A DNA stretch of 64,000 nt from Streptomyces chryseus (GCF_014650755.1 NZ_BMVO01000022.1:55106-119105), one strand, 5' to 3'. Numbered from the stretch's first letter, positions 33,168 to 42,066 are shown. Notes: generated by a model not told the origin, from the letters alone. A program made the numbers and translations.

Positions 33168-33872
33168 GTGCCCCTGCTCAGCGCCGATCCCGCCGCGTTC
33201 CCCGCCGAGCCCCCCGCCGACACGCACGATCCGGCGGTCACCGCGGCCTACGACTGGGCGGCGTTCAGCGCACTCGGCGAGATGACCGACCACTGGGCCC
33301 GCCCCGGCTGGTCGGACGGCAGCCGGGCGTACTACTGGATGCTGACCTTCCCGGATGATCAGCGGCTCGCGACTCTCGCCCGGCACTGCCAGGAGGAGCT
33401 GGCGCCCCTCGGCCTCGACCCGGTGCCGACGGACGGCCTGCACATCACCCTCGCCCGAGTCGGAACGCCGGGCGTCGTCACCCCCGGCCAGCTGGACAGC
33501 CTGGCGCGGGACGCCGAGGCGCTGCTGCCCTCCGCGTTCTCCGTACGCGCCATGCCGCTGGCCGGCTCCCGCGGCGCCGTCCGCCTGTCCCTCGGCCCCT
33601 GGGAACCCCTGCTCCGGCTGCACCACGCGCTGGCCAAGGCGGGGAGCAGCGTCGGTCTGGCTCCGAAGAAGCCGACGTCCGCTTTCCGGCCGCACTTGAG
33701 CCTCGCGTACAACAACCGTCGGCGCCCCGCCGCGCCCGTTGTGGAGACGGTCTCAGGGCTTCGCGCTCTACCGGCTGTCGAACTCTTTGTGTCCGCCGTC
33801 CAGTTGGTGGAGCTCCGCCGTGAGGGGCGGACGTACCGCTGGGATGTGCGGAGGAACGTCGCGCTCGGGTAG
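33168..33872 (+). CDS. 2'-5' RNA ligase family protein
   Basis: Protein of 234 aa with both HxT/S motifs of the 2H phosphoesterase superfamily: HITLARVGTP near residue 87 and HLSLAYNNRR near residue 176. Members act on 2',3'-cyclic phosphates or 2'-5' linked RNA ends; the substrate here is unknown. Its GTG start is preceded by AAGGAG. The gene's 3' end overlaps the convergent ATP-binding protein by 105 bases, which is unusually long. Confidence 0.85.
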   Translation: MPLLSADPAAFPAEPPADTHDPAVTAAYDWAAFSALGEMTDHWARPGWSDGSRAYYWMLTFPDDQRLATLARHCQEELAPLGLDPVPTDGLHITLARVGTPGVVTPGQLDSLARDAEALLPSAFSVRAMPLAGSRGAVRLSLGPWEPLLRLHHALAKAGSSVGLAPKKPTSAFRPHLSLAYNNRRRPAAPVVETVSGLRALPAVELFVSAVQLVELRREGRTYRWDVRRNVALG

Positions 33873-34313
33873 CCCCCTGGCGTCCAGGGCGAGAATTACG
33901 ACCACTTCCTTGCCGATCGCGGTCGGCCGGACGGACCACGCGGAGGCCAACTCGCTGACGAGCAGCAGTCCGAGACCACTGCCCGTCAACTCATTCACCG
34001 ACTCCTCCGCAGAGCGTGCCCGGACCCTGGAGACATCCCGTCCCGCGTCATGGACGCGCAGTACCGCCACGTCCCGGTAGACCTCCACACACATGCAGTC
34101 CGGTCCGCCGGCTGTGTGCCTGAGCGCGTTGCCCACGAGCTCCGAGGCGATCAGAATGGCGTCGTCGACCCGCTCCGGCGCGGCACGTCCATCGAGGAAC
34201 TCTCGTACGTGTCTGCGCGCGAGGCCCGAAGGCTCGGTGCAATCGGCCAGCTTCACCCAATGACGCCGTACTGGCGTCCGCCTGCAGGGGCGCTCTTCGT
34301 CCACCGCGTCCAT
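33768..34313 (-). CDS. HATPase domain protein (anti-sigma factor RsbW-like)
   Basis: A 181-aa protein with a GHKL kinase fold: N-box ASELVGNALRHT, G1 RVHDAGRD, and G2 GSGLGLLLVSELA. This is the form of RsbW/SpoIIAB-type serine kinases and stand-alone ATP-binding regulators common in Streptomyces. ATG at 34313 precedes MDAVDEERP; a longer frame to 34706 is not coding. Its last 35 codons overlap the convergent RNA ligase gene. The likely partner sigma or anti-anti-sigma factor is not adjacent. Confidence 0.88.
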   Translation of the reverse strand: MDAVDEERPCRRTPVRRHWVKLADCTEPSGLARRHVREFLDGRAAPERVDDAILIASELVGNALRHTAGGPDCMCVEVYRDVAVLRVHDAGRDVSRVRARSAEESVNELTGSGLGLLLVSELASAWSVRPTAIGKEVVVILALDARGLPERDVPPHIPAVRPPLTAELHQLDGGHKEFDSR

Positions 34314-34525
34314 CGCCGCTTCTCGTTTCCGCTTGGCATTGGACCGATCAGCCTCGCTACGCCTGAGCCGCGGCGGTACGCCGCGGCTCCGCCTCCTCGC
34401 GCAACGCCGGACGGCGGACGAACGGCGTGCTGACGGCGTACCGCCGCCGACTGCCCCCGACGAGGCTCTTCGTCGAGGCGCCGGACCCTTGGCGTCTCGG
34501 CTCACCTGGCTGGAGGTAACGCGGA

Positions 34526-34933
34526 ATGAGCGGCAGTGCGAGGCAGACCGCACCACACGAGGTGCCCCCGGGCACGCGCCTGGTGTTGTACGCCTGTCTG
34601 CCCGCGTCACTCGGTGAGGCCGCCGACCACAGCGTGGCCAGCGCACGGCGGTACGTGGCCGATGCCGGCTGGGAGGCGGTCGAGACGTACGTCGACCGGG
34701 CGGCACCGTTCGAGAGCCGCGCCCTGTGCGAGGGCTGGCACAACGCTTTGGCCGCGGTCGAGCAGGGGAAGGCGGCCGGGATCGTCACCCCTCTGCTCGT
34801 GATGCTGGGGCATCTGGAGGAGGACAGGGCGAACCTCGCTGCCTGGCAGGCTCGGACCGGGGCGCTGATCACGACGCCGTGGGCGGTCGTCGACGCCGCC
34901 GGATCCACGGCCTTACGGCGGTCGGGGGCGTGA
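34526..34933 (+). CDS. Hypothetical 135-aa protein upstream of the lanthipeptide cluster
   Basis: A soluble protein (LVLYACLPASLGEAADHSVA, then ALAAVEQGKAAGIVTPLLVM) with an alpha/beta look reminiscent of the catalytic N-terminus of serine recombinases, but the Ser/Arg catalytic set is not clear, so I make no assignment. ATG at 34526 is preceded by GGAGGT. Its stop overlaps the next ATG (TGATG), so it is coupled to the 58-aa membrane peptide and then to the lanthipeptide genes. Confidence 0.7.
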   Translation: MSGSARQTAPHEVPPGTRLVLYACLPASLGEAADHSVASARRYVADAGWEAVETYVDRAAPFESRALCEGWHNALAAVEQGKAAGIVTPLLVMLGHLEEDRANLAAWQARTGALITTPWAVVDAAGSTALRRSGA

Positions 34934-35109
34934 TGACCACCAAGCGTCAGGGGGTTCTCCGGCAGCTGCTCGGCCAGGTCGGATGGGTGCTGCGGCATCC
35001 GGCGACGTACGTCGGTCGGTTCGGCTTCGGCACCTTCCAGGTGCTGTTCCTGCCCGTCCTGGTGACCGGCACAACGTTGACCACGCTCTACGCGGGCCAG
35101 TTCCGGTAG
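34933..35109 (+). CDS. Small membrane protein (58 aa) upstream of lanthipeptide precursor
   Basis: A 58-aa peptide (MTTKRQGVLRQLLGQVGWVL at the start, FQVLFLPVLVTGTTLTTLYA at the end) with one clear membrane helix and a basic N-terminus. Coupled by TGATG to the 135-aa gene and 185 bases ahead of the lanthipeptide precursor. It could be an immunity or processing helper, but that is inferred from position alone. Confidence 0.65.
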   Translation: MTTKRQGVLRQLLGQVGWVLRHPATYVGRFGFGTFQVLFLPVLVTGTTLTTLYAGQFR

Positions 35110-35215
35110 CCCCGGCCCGTGTCCTCGACCCCCCTCTCCGCATGCTCCGAATCCATGTCTCCCACGGAATCCGGTCAACCGGAGAGGGGCCGCACCCAAG
35201 GTGCGAACGCAGAAA

Positions 35216-35248
35216 CCCGGCCCTGCGGCAATCCATACGCAGGCCGGG
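35216..35248 (+). promoter_or_regulatory. Hairpin between the small membrane gene and the precursor
   Basis: CCCGGCCCTGCG pairs with CGCAGGCCGGG (one bulged base, about 10-base loop). It may terminate upstream transcription or act as a leader element for the precursor. Confidence 0.5.
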
Positions 35249-35294
35249 CGGCACGACGAACCGTTCGGAACCTTCCGACAGAAGAGGAAGTGCG

Positions 35295-35498
35295 ATGACC
35301 GCAACCATGCTCAGCCCGATCATGACGGCCACCATCGGGGCGTCCGCTGCGACGGCCGTCCCCGAGGCGCCCGCCGACCCGTTCGACGTCGACCTGACCA
35401 TCGTCACGGAGATCGGCGCCGACCTGCTCCCCAAGGCGTGTGGCACCGGTGACGGGTGTGCGCCGTTCTGTGCCTCGTCCTGCGCCAGCGCCGTCTGA
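35295..35498 (+). CDS. FxLD family lanthipeptide precursor
   Basis: A 67-aa precursor. The leader carries the FxLD-type motif FDVDL (residues 30-34) and the C-terminal core reads KACGTGDGCAPFCASSCASAV minus its last residues in pieces: KACGTGDGC then APFCASSCASAV. Core Cys are 49, 55, 59 and 63; dehydratable Thr/Ser are 51, 61, 62 and 65; a single Asp (53) is the likely target of the methyltransferase. ATG follows GAAGAGGAAG. It is separated from LanB by a strong hairpin, typical for making more precursor than enzyme. No N-terminal signal peptide. Confidence 0.9.
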   Translation: MTATMLSPIMTATIGASAATAVPEAPADPFDVDLTIVTEIGADLLPKACGTGDGCAPFCASSCASAV

Positions 35499-35512
35499 CG
35501 GCGGCTCGTGCA

Positions 35513-35544
35513 CGGGGTCGGGGGCGCTGCCGCCCCCGACCCCG
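35513..35544 (+). terminator. Perfect 14-bp hairpin between precursor and LanB
   Basis: CGGGGTCGGGGGCG and its exact complement around CTGC. As a partial terminator it would let precursor mRNA outnumber enzyme mRNA, as in many RiPP operons. Confidence 0.8.
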
Positions 35545-35576
35545 CTCGTTCACAGCACTGACGGCGGAGGCATTGG

Positions 35577-38500
35577 ATGGGAAGCGACGGAAAGCTCTAC
35601 CAGCACACGGGCGCGGCGCTGCTGCGGGCCGCCGCGATGCCGCTGACGGGTCTGCCGGGATGGTGGCCTGATCCGTCCGACACGGAGGCGTGCGGCAGGT
35701 GGCTGAGGCAGGTGTGGGCCGATGCGCGGTTCGCCGACGCCGTGCGGCAGGCGAGCGGCGATCTCGCCACGCGGGTCGACGCGATTTGCGCCGGGCAGCC
35801 GGCACGCTCCAAGCAGGTCCGGCGCGCCGCCATGGCCACCGTCCGCTACTTGTTGCGGGCCACCGGGCGACCGACCCCGTTCGGCCTCTTCGCGGGAGTC
35901 ACGGCGGCCAGCGTGGGTTCGACGCCACACGTGAGGTGGGGCGACGCACACCGGGCCGTGGCGCGGGTGGATACCGAGTGGCTGGACGACGTCATCGGTC
36001 GCCTGGAGGCGTGCCCGATCCTGCTGGAGCGCCTGGATGTCGTCCTGAACAACCTGGCGGCGCGCCGCGGCGGGCGGCTGCATGTCCCGCACGGCGGACC
36101 GATGGGGGCCACCGTTCGGCGCACCAGTGCGGTACGCGTGATCGAGGGCCTGGCACGTCGGCCGGTCCGCTTCGCCGCCCTCTCCGAGCAGTTGGCCGCC
36201 TCCTTCCCCCGAACCGAGCCGCAGAACATCCGCACACTGCTCGGCGCGCTGGTGCGCGAGAAATTTCTGATCACCAGTTTGCGCGCGCCGATGACCGACA
36301 CCGATCCGCTGTCCCACCTGATTGACCGGCTGCACGGCGCGGACGCGGGCACGGTGCCGCAGGTCGCGGAGGTTTTGCACGAGCTGGAAGCGGTTCAACG
36401 CGCCGTACACGAGCACAACCGGCACCCTGCGAGCGCGCAAGGACTGGCTCGGGAGGAACTCACGGGTCGACTGCGTCGGCTTTCCAACGCGGGTCGAAGT
36501 CCCTTGGCCGTCGACCTGCGGCTGGATGCCGAGGTACGGATCCCCGAGAGCGTCGCGCAGGAGATGGAGAGGGCTGCCGATGCTCTACTGCGGCTCACGC
36601 GCCGACCGGCGGGCCAGGGCGTGTGGAAGGAGTACCAGGTCGCGTTCTGGGAGCGGTATGGCACCGGCACGCTCGTGCCGGTGAAGGAGGTCGTCGACCC
36701 GGCGTCCGGGCTCGGCTATCCAGCCGAGTACCCCGGCAGCCGCATGACCGCACCGCCCCCGACAGTCTCCGAGCGGGACGAGCGGCTGCTGGCCCTGGCC
36801 TGGCAGGCACTGGCTGATGGCAGCAGGGAGATCGTTCTCACCGACGACCTGATCGACCGCCTGGCCGGCGAGGCGCCGACCGGGCAGGAGGCACCGCCCC
36901 ACGTGGAGATGTGCGCGCGCCTGCACGCCGACAGCTTGTCCGCCCTGGAGCGCGGGGACTTCATGGTCACGGTGACACCGGCACGCGCCGCGGGCACGCT
37001 CACCTCCCGGTTCACTCCGGTCGCCACCGGCACGGGACTCGACGAGGTCTACCGCCAAGTCCCCACGGGCGTCGAGAACGCGCTGACCGCGCAGCTCTCC
37101 TTCCCGCCGCTGTACCCGCACACAGAGAACGTCGCCCGCATCCCCGCTTATCTTCCACACGTGATCCCGTTGGGCGAGCACCGCAGCCCCGACGACACCG
37201 CGCCGACGGTCATCGACGTCGACGACCTCGCGGTCACGGCCACGCACACCCGGCTGTACCTGGTCAGCATCTCCCGCCGTCGCTTGGTGGACCCGCAGGT
37301 CTTCCACGCCATGGCCCTGGACAAGCAACCCCCGCCCCTGGCCAGGTTCCTGGCGCACCTGACCCGCTCCTTCGACCCTGCCTGGACCAGCTTCGACTGG
37401 GGGCCGCACGGCGCACGGCTGCCGTTCCTGCCGCCCGTCCGCTACGGGCGCGTGATCCTCTCTCCCAGTCGCTGGAACCTGACCGCCGACGACCTTCCAA
37501 GCCGCGGCGCGGACATGCGGGAGGGGACCGACGCCCTCGGCCGGTGGCGGAAGCGGTGGCACTGCCACGGTGCCGTCGAGCTGCGGGAGGACGACCGGAC
37601 ACGTCGGCTCCAACTCGACGTGCCCGCACACGCCACCGTCCTGCGTGCCCACCTGGACCGGGAAGGCCATGCCGTGCTGACGGAGGCGCCGGCCGAGGAG
37701 ACCTACGGCTGGATCGGCGGCCACGTCCACGAGATCGCCCTGCCGATGACCAGCACCCGCCGACCGATACCCGACCCGCTCTCCGGCTTCCTCCCCGTGC
37801 TCACCAACGGGACCCTCGGACCCGTACCGGGGGCGGTGCAGGCACCCTGGCTGAACGCCAAGATCTACAGCCACCCCGAACAGTTCGAGGAGCTGATCGG
37901 CACTCACCTCGCGCGGCTCGTGCCCCAACTCCCAGGTACACCCGAGTGGTGGTTCGTCCGCTACCGCACCCCGAACGACCTCGACCACCTCCGCTTGCGC
38001 ATCCGCACCCGCAGCCCCGGACAGTACGCCGCCTGCACTGAGCTCGTCGCTGGATGGGCCACAGGGCTGCGTCGCGAGGGGCTCAGCAGCAGGCTCGTGT
38101 TCGACACGTACACCCCCGAGATCGGCCGTTACGGCCCAGGCGCCGCCCTGCGCTGTGTCGAGGCGGTATTCACGGCCGACTCGGCCTACGCCCTCGCCGC
38201 CCTGCAGGGCCCCGGAGTCGACGGCGTCGGCGGACGCGCGCTGGCCGCGGTCGGCATGGTGGACATCGTCTGCGGCTTGCTCGGCCCCGACGAGGGCATG
38301 CGGTGGCTGGCGAACCGGCCCGCGCCTCCGGCTCGCGTCGAGCGAGGCGTCAGCGACCAGGCCATCGAACTCGTTCGCCGCACTACGCCTCATGCCCGGG
38401 GCTGGGGCGAAGCGCTCGCCCAAGCGTGGCACCGTCGCGCCGTGGCCCTGGCGCTGTATCGCGAGGGCCTCGCCGAGAGCATGGACCTCGACTCCGTCCT

Positions 38501-38627
38501 GGAATCCTTGCTGCACATGCACCACAACCGCCTGCGTGGCCTGGACCGGGAGGACGAGAGGATCTGCCGCCGCCTTGCCCGTCAGTCCGCCGTCGCATGG
38601 GCCGCCTGGCCGGGGGAGAGCCGCTGA
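35577..38627 (+). CDS. Lantibiotic dehydratase (class I LanB, full length)
   Basis: A full-length LanB of 1,016 aa. The glutamylation domain covers roughly residues 40-700 (RRAAMATVRYLLRATGRPTP, FGLFAGVTAASVG near the start). The C-terminal elimination domain (SpaB_C) starts near residue 757 (PWLNAKIYSHPEQFEELIG) and includes WWFVRYRTPNDLDHLRLRI. It uses glutamyl-tRNA to dehydrate Ser and Thr in the precursor. ATG at 35577 with GGCGGAGG upstream. Its stop overlaps the LanC start (TGATG). In many FxLD clusters LanB is split; here it is one chain. Confidence 0.93.
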   Translation: MGSDGKLYQHTGAALLRAAAMPLTGLPGWWPDPSDTEACGRWLRQVWADARFADAVRQASGDLATRVDAICAGQPARSKQVRRAAMATVRYLLRATGRPTPFGLFAGVTAASVGSTPHVRWGDAHRAVARVDTEWLDDVIGRLEACPILLERLDVVLNNLAARRGGRLHVPHGGPMGATVRRTSAVRVIEGLARRPVRFAALSEQLAASFPRTEPQNIRTLLGALVREKFLITSLRAPMTDTDPLSHLIDRLHGADAGTVPQVAEVLHELEAVQRAVHEHNRHPASAQGLAREELTGRLRRLSNAGRSPLAVDLRLDAEVRIPESVAQEMERAADALLRLTRRPAGQGVWKEYQVAFWERYGTGTLVPVKEVVDPASGLGYPAEYPGSRMTAPPPTVSERDERLLALAWQALADGSREIVLTDDLIDRLAGEAPTGQEAPPHVEMCARLHADSLSALERGDFMVTVTPARAAGTLTSRFTPVATGTGLDEVYRQVPTGVENALTAQLSFPPLYPHTENVARIPAYLPHVIPLGEHRSPDDTAPTVIDVDDLAVTATHTRLYLVSISRRRLVDPQVFHAMALDKQPPPLARFLAHLTRSFDPAWTSFDWGPHGARLPFLPPVRYGRVILSPSRWNLTADDLPSRGADMREGTDALGRWRKRWHCHGAVELREDDRTRRLQLDVPAHATVLRAHLDREGHAVLTEAPAEETYGWIGGHVHEIALPMTSTRRPIPDPLSGFLPVLTNGTLGPVPGAVQAPWLNAKIYSHPEQFEELIGTHLARLVPQLPGTPEWWFVRYRTPNDLDHLRLRIRTRSPGQYAACTELVAGWATGLRREGLSSRLVFDTYTPEIGRYGPGAALRCVEAVFTADSAYALAALQGPGVDGVGGRALAAVGMVDIVCGLLGPDEGMRWLANRPAPPARVERGVSDQAIELVRRTTPHARGWGEALAQAWHRRAVALALYREGLAESMDLDSVLESLLHMHHNRLRGLDREDERICRRLARQSAVAWAAWPGESR

Positions 38628-39802
38628 TGAACTACGGCGCGCCGCCCACACCCACCGGGCCCGGCTGGGGCCAGTCGCTGTACTCCGGCGCGGCGGGAGT
38701 CGCCTTGCTGCACGCCGTCAGGGCCCACACCGGCGAAGACGACAGGGACGCGCTCCGGCCATGGGCCGCTGCCATGCTCAAGGGCCCTATCCAGGCCGCC
38801 CCCGAGGCATGCGGTCTGTACGAGGGCGCCCCGGCCGTCGCGTACGTCCTCAGCTTCACGCACACGAACACCTCCACTCGCGCCCTGGCGACCCTGGACA
38901 CACATCTCGCCGACGTCACACGCCAACGACTCCAGCGGGCACACGCCCGCATCGATCACGGCGCGTTGCCCACCCTGGGCGAGTACGACCTCATCAGCGG
39001 ACTGACCGGGCTAGGCGTTTACCACCTGCACCGCGGCCACAAGACGGAACTTCGGGAGGTCCTCGTCTACCTGGCGCGGCTGACGGAACCGATCACCATC
39101 GAAGCGCAACGTCTGCCCGGCTGGTGGACAGGAGACAGCCCCGATCTGCGACCGACGCCGCGATGGCCCGGCGGACACGGCAACTTCGGCCTCGCCCACG
39201 GCATCGCCGGACCGCTGGCGCTGCTGGCCACGGCACTGCGACACGGCCACACGGTGCCCGGACAGACGCAAGCCATCACCCGGATCTGCAACTGGCTCGA
39301 CCGGTGGCGCAACGGCACCGGCTCGCACGCCTGGTGGCCGGACCTGATCACCCGGGCCGAACACCGACGCGGCGAGCTCCAGCGTCCAGGACCGAGACGC
39401 CCGTCCTGGTGCTACGGCACCCCCGGCGTCGCCCGCGCCCAGCAACTCGCCGGCATCGCCCTCGGCGACCGTGACCGGCAACGGCAAGCCGAGCAGGCCC
39501 TGGCCGGATGTCTGGCCGACGACCAGCAGCTCGCCCAGCTCACCGACGCATCCCTCTGCCACGGCTGGGCGGGGCTCATACAGACCGTCTCCCGTGCCGC
39601 CGCCGACGCCCTCGACGACGAACTCGCGTCGCATCTACGCCGCCTGAACGTCCGGCTCAACAAGCACCTGGACCACCACGGACTGCCGGACGGCGCCGGC
39701 CTGATGGACGGCACGGCAGGTATCCACTTGGTCCGTCTCACCGACCCCGTCAACACAGCGATCACCGCCCCCTGGGACCGCTGCCTGCTCCTGACAGGGT
39801 GA
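38627..39802 (+). CDS. Lanthionine synthetase C family cyclase (LanC)
   Basis: Cyclase of 391 aa forming the Cys thioether bridges after LanB. The active-site region is GGHGNFGLAHGIAG; zinc ligands are the Cys in WCYGTPGV (about residue 262) and Cys-His in LCHGWAG (about 310). The ATG at 38627 overlaps the LanB stop; a longer frame starting at 38054 lies inside LanB and is not coding. No membrane segment. Together with the adjacent LanB and precursor it makes the lanthipeptide ring system. Confidence 0.93.
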   Translation: MNYGAPPTPTGPGWGQSLYSGAAGVALLHAVRAHTGEDDRDALRPWAAAMLKGPIQAAPEACGLYEGAPAVAYVLSFTHTNTSTRALATLDTHLADVTRQRLQRAHARIDHGALPTLGEYDLISGLTGLGVYHLHRGHKTELREVLVYLARLTEPITIEAQRLPGWWTGDSPDLRPTPRWPGGHGNFGLAHGIAGPLALLATALRHGHTVPGQTQAITRICNWLDRWRNGTGSHAWWPDLITRAEHRRGELQRPGPRRPSWCYGTPGVARAQQLAGIALGDRDRQRQAEQALAGCLADDQQLAQLTDASLCHGWAGLIQTVSRAAADALDDELASHLRRLNVRLNKHLDHHGLPDGAGLMDGTAGIHLVRLTDPVNTAITAPWDRCLLLTG

Positions 39803-39889
39803 CGCCGCGAACTGCATCCGCACACCAGGACAAATGAGAACGATCTACCGCTGCCGTACGCACAGCCGGGCACTTTCCGAAAGGACGCG

Positions 39890-41113
39890 ATGAACACCAC
39901 CACTGGCGCCTCCCCCGAGGACCTGCGCAACCGCCTGGTCGACGCCATCCTGAAAGTGGACCTTTCCGGCCTCCGCGACGGACGCGTCGAGACCGCCATG
40001 CGGACCGTACCCCGCCACGCCTTCCTCCCCGACGCGCCCATCGAGGAGGCGTACGCCAACAAGAGCGTGACGATCAAGGAGAACCCCGACAAGGACGCAC
40101 TCCCGCTGAGTTGCGCCTCCCAGCCCGACGTCGTGCACTTCATGCTGGTCCAGCTCGCCGTCCGCGAAGGCGACGACGTCTTCGAGATCGGGGCCGGCAC
40201 CGGCTACAACGCCGCCCTTCTCAAGCACCTCACCGGGAAGTCCGGACAGGTCACCACATGCGACATCGCCCCCGACGTGACCGCCTACGCCCGCCGGACG
40301 CTGGACGCCAACGGATACGAAGACGTTCGCGTGGTCACGAGGGACGGCGCCCTCGGCGCCCAGGAGTTCAGCCCTTACGACCGAATGATCGCCACGGTCG
40401 GCATGTGGGACCTCCCCGGTGCCTGGTGGGACCAGCTCACCGTCGGCGGACGCCTCGTGGTCCCATTGCGGTGGCGCGGGCTCTCCAGGGCCGTGGCCTT
40501 CCAACGCGAGGAGGGGCGGATGCGGTCCGACTCCGTCAAGATGTGCGGCTTCCTCCCGGTGATCGGCCAGGACGGAGAGCGGAACGATTACATCGACGAC
40601 GACCGGCTCGTCAGGCTCTACTGGGACGAGGACCAGTCCATCGCCCCGGAACTCCTTCGCGACGCGCTCACCCGACCGAAGTCGGTCGTCTGGACCGATG
40701 CGACGGTCGGCCCCGTCGAGTCGTTCGACGGCGTCTGGCTACGGCTGAGCGCCACCGAGCGAGCGACCTGCCGCATCACCGCGAAGCCCGCAGCGATGGA
40801 GGCCGGTCTCCACCGCCCCGCCTCACCCGCCCTGAGCCCGGCCCTCGTCGAGGGGGACTCCATCGCGTACCTCACCCTGGAGCGGACCGCCGAAGACCCC
40901 GAGACAGAACCCCGGTTCCGGCTGGGAGCCGTCGGCTATGGCCCGGCCGGCGCCGATCTCGCCGAGCGGATCTGCGCGCAGATCCGCGCCTGGGGCCCGG
41001 CCCGGGTCGCCGAACCTGTAGTCACGGCCTACCCCGCGGACACACCGGACAGTGACCTGGCCGACGGAGCCGTGATCGACCGGCCCTCTGTGCGGCTCGT
41101 CATCAGCTACTGA
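39890..41113 (+). CDS. FxLD-system PCMT-type methyltransferase
   Basis: A protein-L-isoaspartate O-methyltransferase-like enzyme of 407 aa, larger than housekeeping PCMT (about 210 aa). SAM-binding motif I is VFEIGAGTGYNAALL (near residue 100), and the PCMT signature LPLSCASQPDVVHFM lies upstream. Homologues in FxLD clusters methylate an Asp side chain in the modified peptide, leading to aspartimide or isoAsp; the precursor has a single Asp in its core. The C-terminal 180 residues likely bind the lanthipeptide. It starts 87 bases after lanC, on the same strand. Confidence 0.92.
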   Translation: MNTTTGASPEDLRNRLVDAILKVDLSGLRDGRVETAMRTVPRHAFLPDAPIEEAYANKSVTIKENPDKDALPLSCASQPDVVHFMLVQLAVREGDDVFEIGAGTGYNAALLKHLTGKSGQVTTCDIAPDVTAYARRTLDANGYEDVRVVTRDGALGAQEFSPYDRMIATVGMWDLPGAWWDQLTVGGRLVVPLRWRGLSRAVAFQREEGRMRSDSVKMCGFLPVIGQDGERNDYIDDDRLVRLYWDEDQSIAPELLRDALTRPKSVVWTDATVGPVESFDGVWLRLSATERATCRITAKPAAMEAGLHRPASPALSPALVEGDSIAYLTLERTAEDPETEPRFRLGAVGYGPAGADLAERICAQIRAWGPARVAEPVVTAYPADTPDSDLADGAVIDRPSVRLVISY

Positions 41114-41126
41114 TCTTGACGCAGGC

Positions 41127-41158
41127 GGGCGTGGCCGTTGACGGGTGAGGCCGCGCCC
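41127..41158. terminator. Bidirectional hairpin between the two RiPP-type operons
   Basis: GGGCGTGGCC and GGCCGCGCCC (one mismatch, 12-base loop) lie in the gap between the convergent methyltransferase and zinc-protein genes. Confidence 0.55.
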
Positions 41159-41195
41159 ACCGAAGCGAGAACAGAGCGATGTCGCAGAACGGTGG

Positions 41196-41570
41196 TCAGC
41201 CCTGCGCGAGGTTCGCCTCACAGGTGGTGCACCGTCGCACAGCCCGCCGTCTCGGATTGCCCGCGGTGGCGGTCGCCGGAGAAGCACTGCTCAACCGCTC
41301 CCAGAGCCCGGGCGGAGGATTCGGGATCCACCCCCAGCGCGGCGGCTGTACGTCGTCCTCGGTCATGTGGTCGCACCATCCCGGCCTGTGCGCGCACTGG
41401 GCCGGGGAGATCAGGATTGTGTCCTCGGGGTGAGCACGCCACTCCGTCCTCACGAACGTACTCACCGAACGCAGGGTCGCCGACGCCGACGCGGACGAGC
41501 CCGGCGGACACTCGCATCCGAGCCCGATGACGATCTTGCCGCCGCACTCGTCGCAGCGCTCCACTTCCAC
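41196..41570 (-). CDS. Cys-rich zinc-binding protein
   Basis: A 124-aa protein whose Cys/His groups suggest two zinc sites: CDECGGKIVIGLGCEC near the start, CAHRPGWCDHMTEDD in the middle, and CTTCEANLAQG at the end. A Trp/Pro-rich stretch (QPPRWGWIPNPPPGLWERLS) lies between. GTG at 41570 begins 16 bases after the GNAT stop with ACGAGG upstream; longer frames overlap GNAT. Same-strand neighbours make it the last gene of the radical SAM operon. Function unknown; similar genes occur near actinobacterial integrative elements. Confidence 0.7.
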   Translation of the reverse strand: MEVERCDECGGKIVIGLGCECPPGSSASASATLRSVSTFVRTEWRAHPEDTILISPAQCAHRPGWCDHMTEDDVQPPRWGWIPNPPPGLWERLSSASPATATAGNPRRRAVRRCTTCEANLAQG

Positions 41571-41586
41571 TGGCCTCGTACCACCC

Positions 41587-42066
41587 TCACGCCGTGCCGG
41601 AGTCGACCCGGTAGACGATTTTCCCATCGAACTCGGCGAACCCAAGTGACTTATAGAAGGCCCGTGCCCCCGGGTTGTCACTGTCGGTCATCCATTCCAC
41701 GCGGCTGCACCCGGGGCGCCCTGCGGCGATGGCACGGAGTTCGTCCATGAGGCGGGCACCGGTGCCCTGCCGTCGGAGCGTGTTGCGGACGTACAGCTCC
41801 TTGAGGAACAGAGAGTGTGAGGAGCCAGCAGCCGGCCAGAGGAATGAGTAGGCGGCGAGTCCGACGATGTCCCCGGTCTCGTCCTCGACGAGCAGCGCGG
41901 AGGCCAGCGGCGGCGAGCCGAACAGCGCCTCTTCGACCTGGGTTCGGCGTTCCTCCAGTGGCTGGATGTCGGTGTCGGTCGCACCGTAGAACCGCTCGAT
42001 CTCCTCGATCAGCTCGGCCATGGCCGGGACGTCCCGCTTCTCCGCAGGGCGGATCGTCAGGCTCAT
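41587..42066 (-). CDS. GNAT family N-acetyltransferase
   Basis: A 159-aa acetyltransferase. The acetyl-CoA loop is RRQGTGARLMDELRAIAAGR, with ELYVRNTLR before it and the C-terminal DNPGARAFYKSLGF typical of GNAT fold strands 6-7. ATG at 42066 is preceded by AGGAGG. It follows the radical SAM gene by 91 bases in the same direction, so it may acetylate the peptide product or protect the cell from it. Confidence 0.93.
   Translation of the reverse strand: MSLTIRPAEKRDVPAMAELIEEIERFYGATDTDIQPLEERRTQVEEALFGSPPLASALLVEDETGDIVGLAAYSFLWPAAGSSHSLFLKELYVRNTLRRQGTGARLMDELRAIAAGRPGCSRVEWMTDSDNPGARAFYKSLGFAEFDGKIVYRVDSGTA

Noticed and set aside
38054..38626. N-terminal extension of LanC
   Set aside because: Lies inside LanB in another frame and reads as Arg/Pro-rich shadow; LanC starts at 38627.
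41179..41433. Plus-strand 84-aa frame after the FxLD methyltransferase
   Set aside because: Overlaps the Cys-rich minus-strand gene, whose CxxC pattern and operon position are more convincing.
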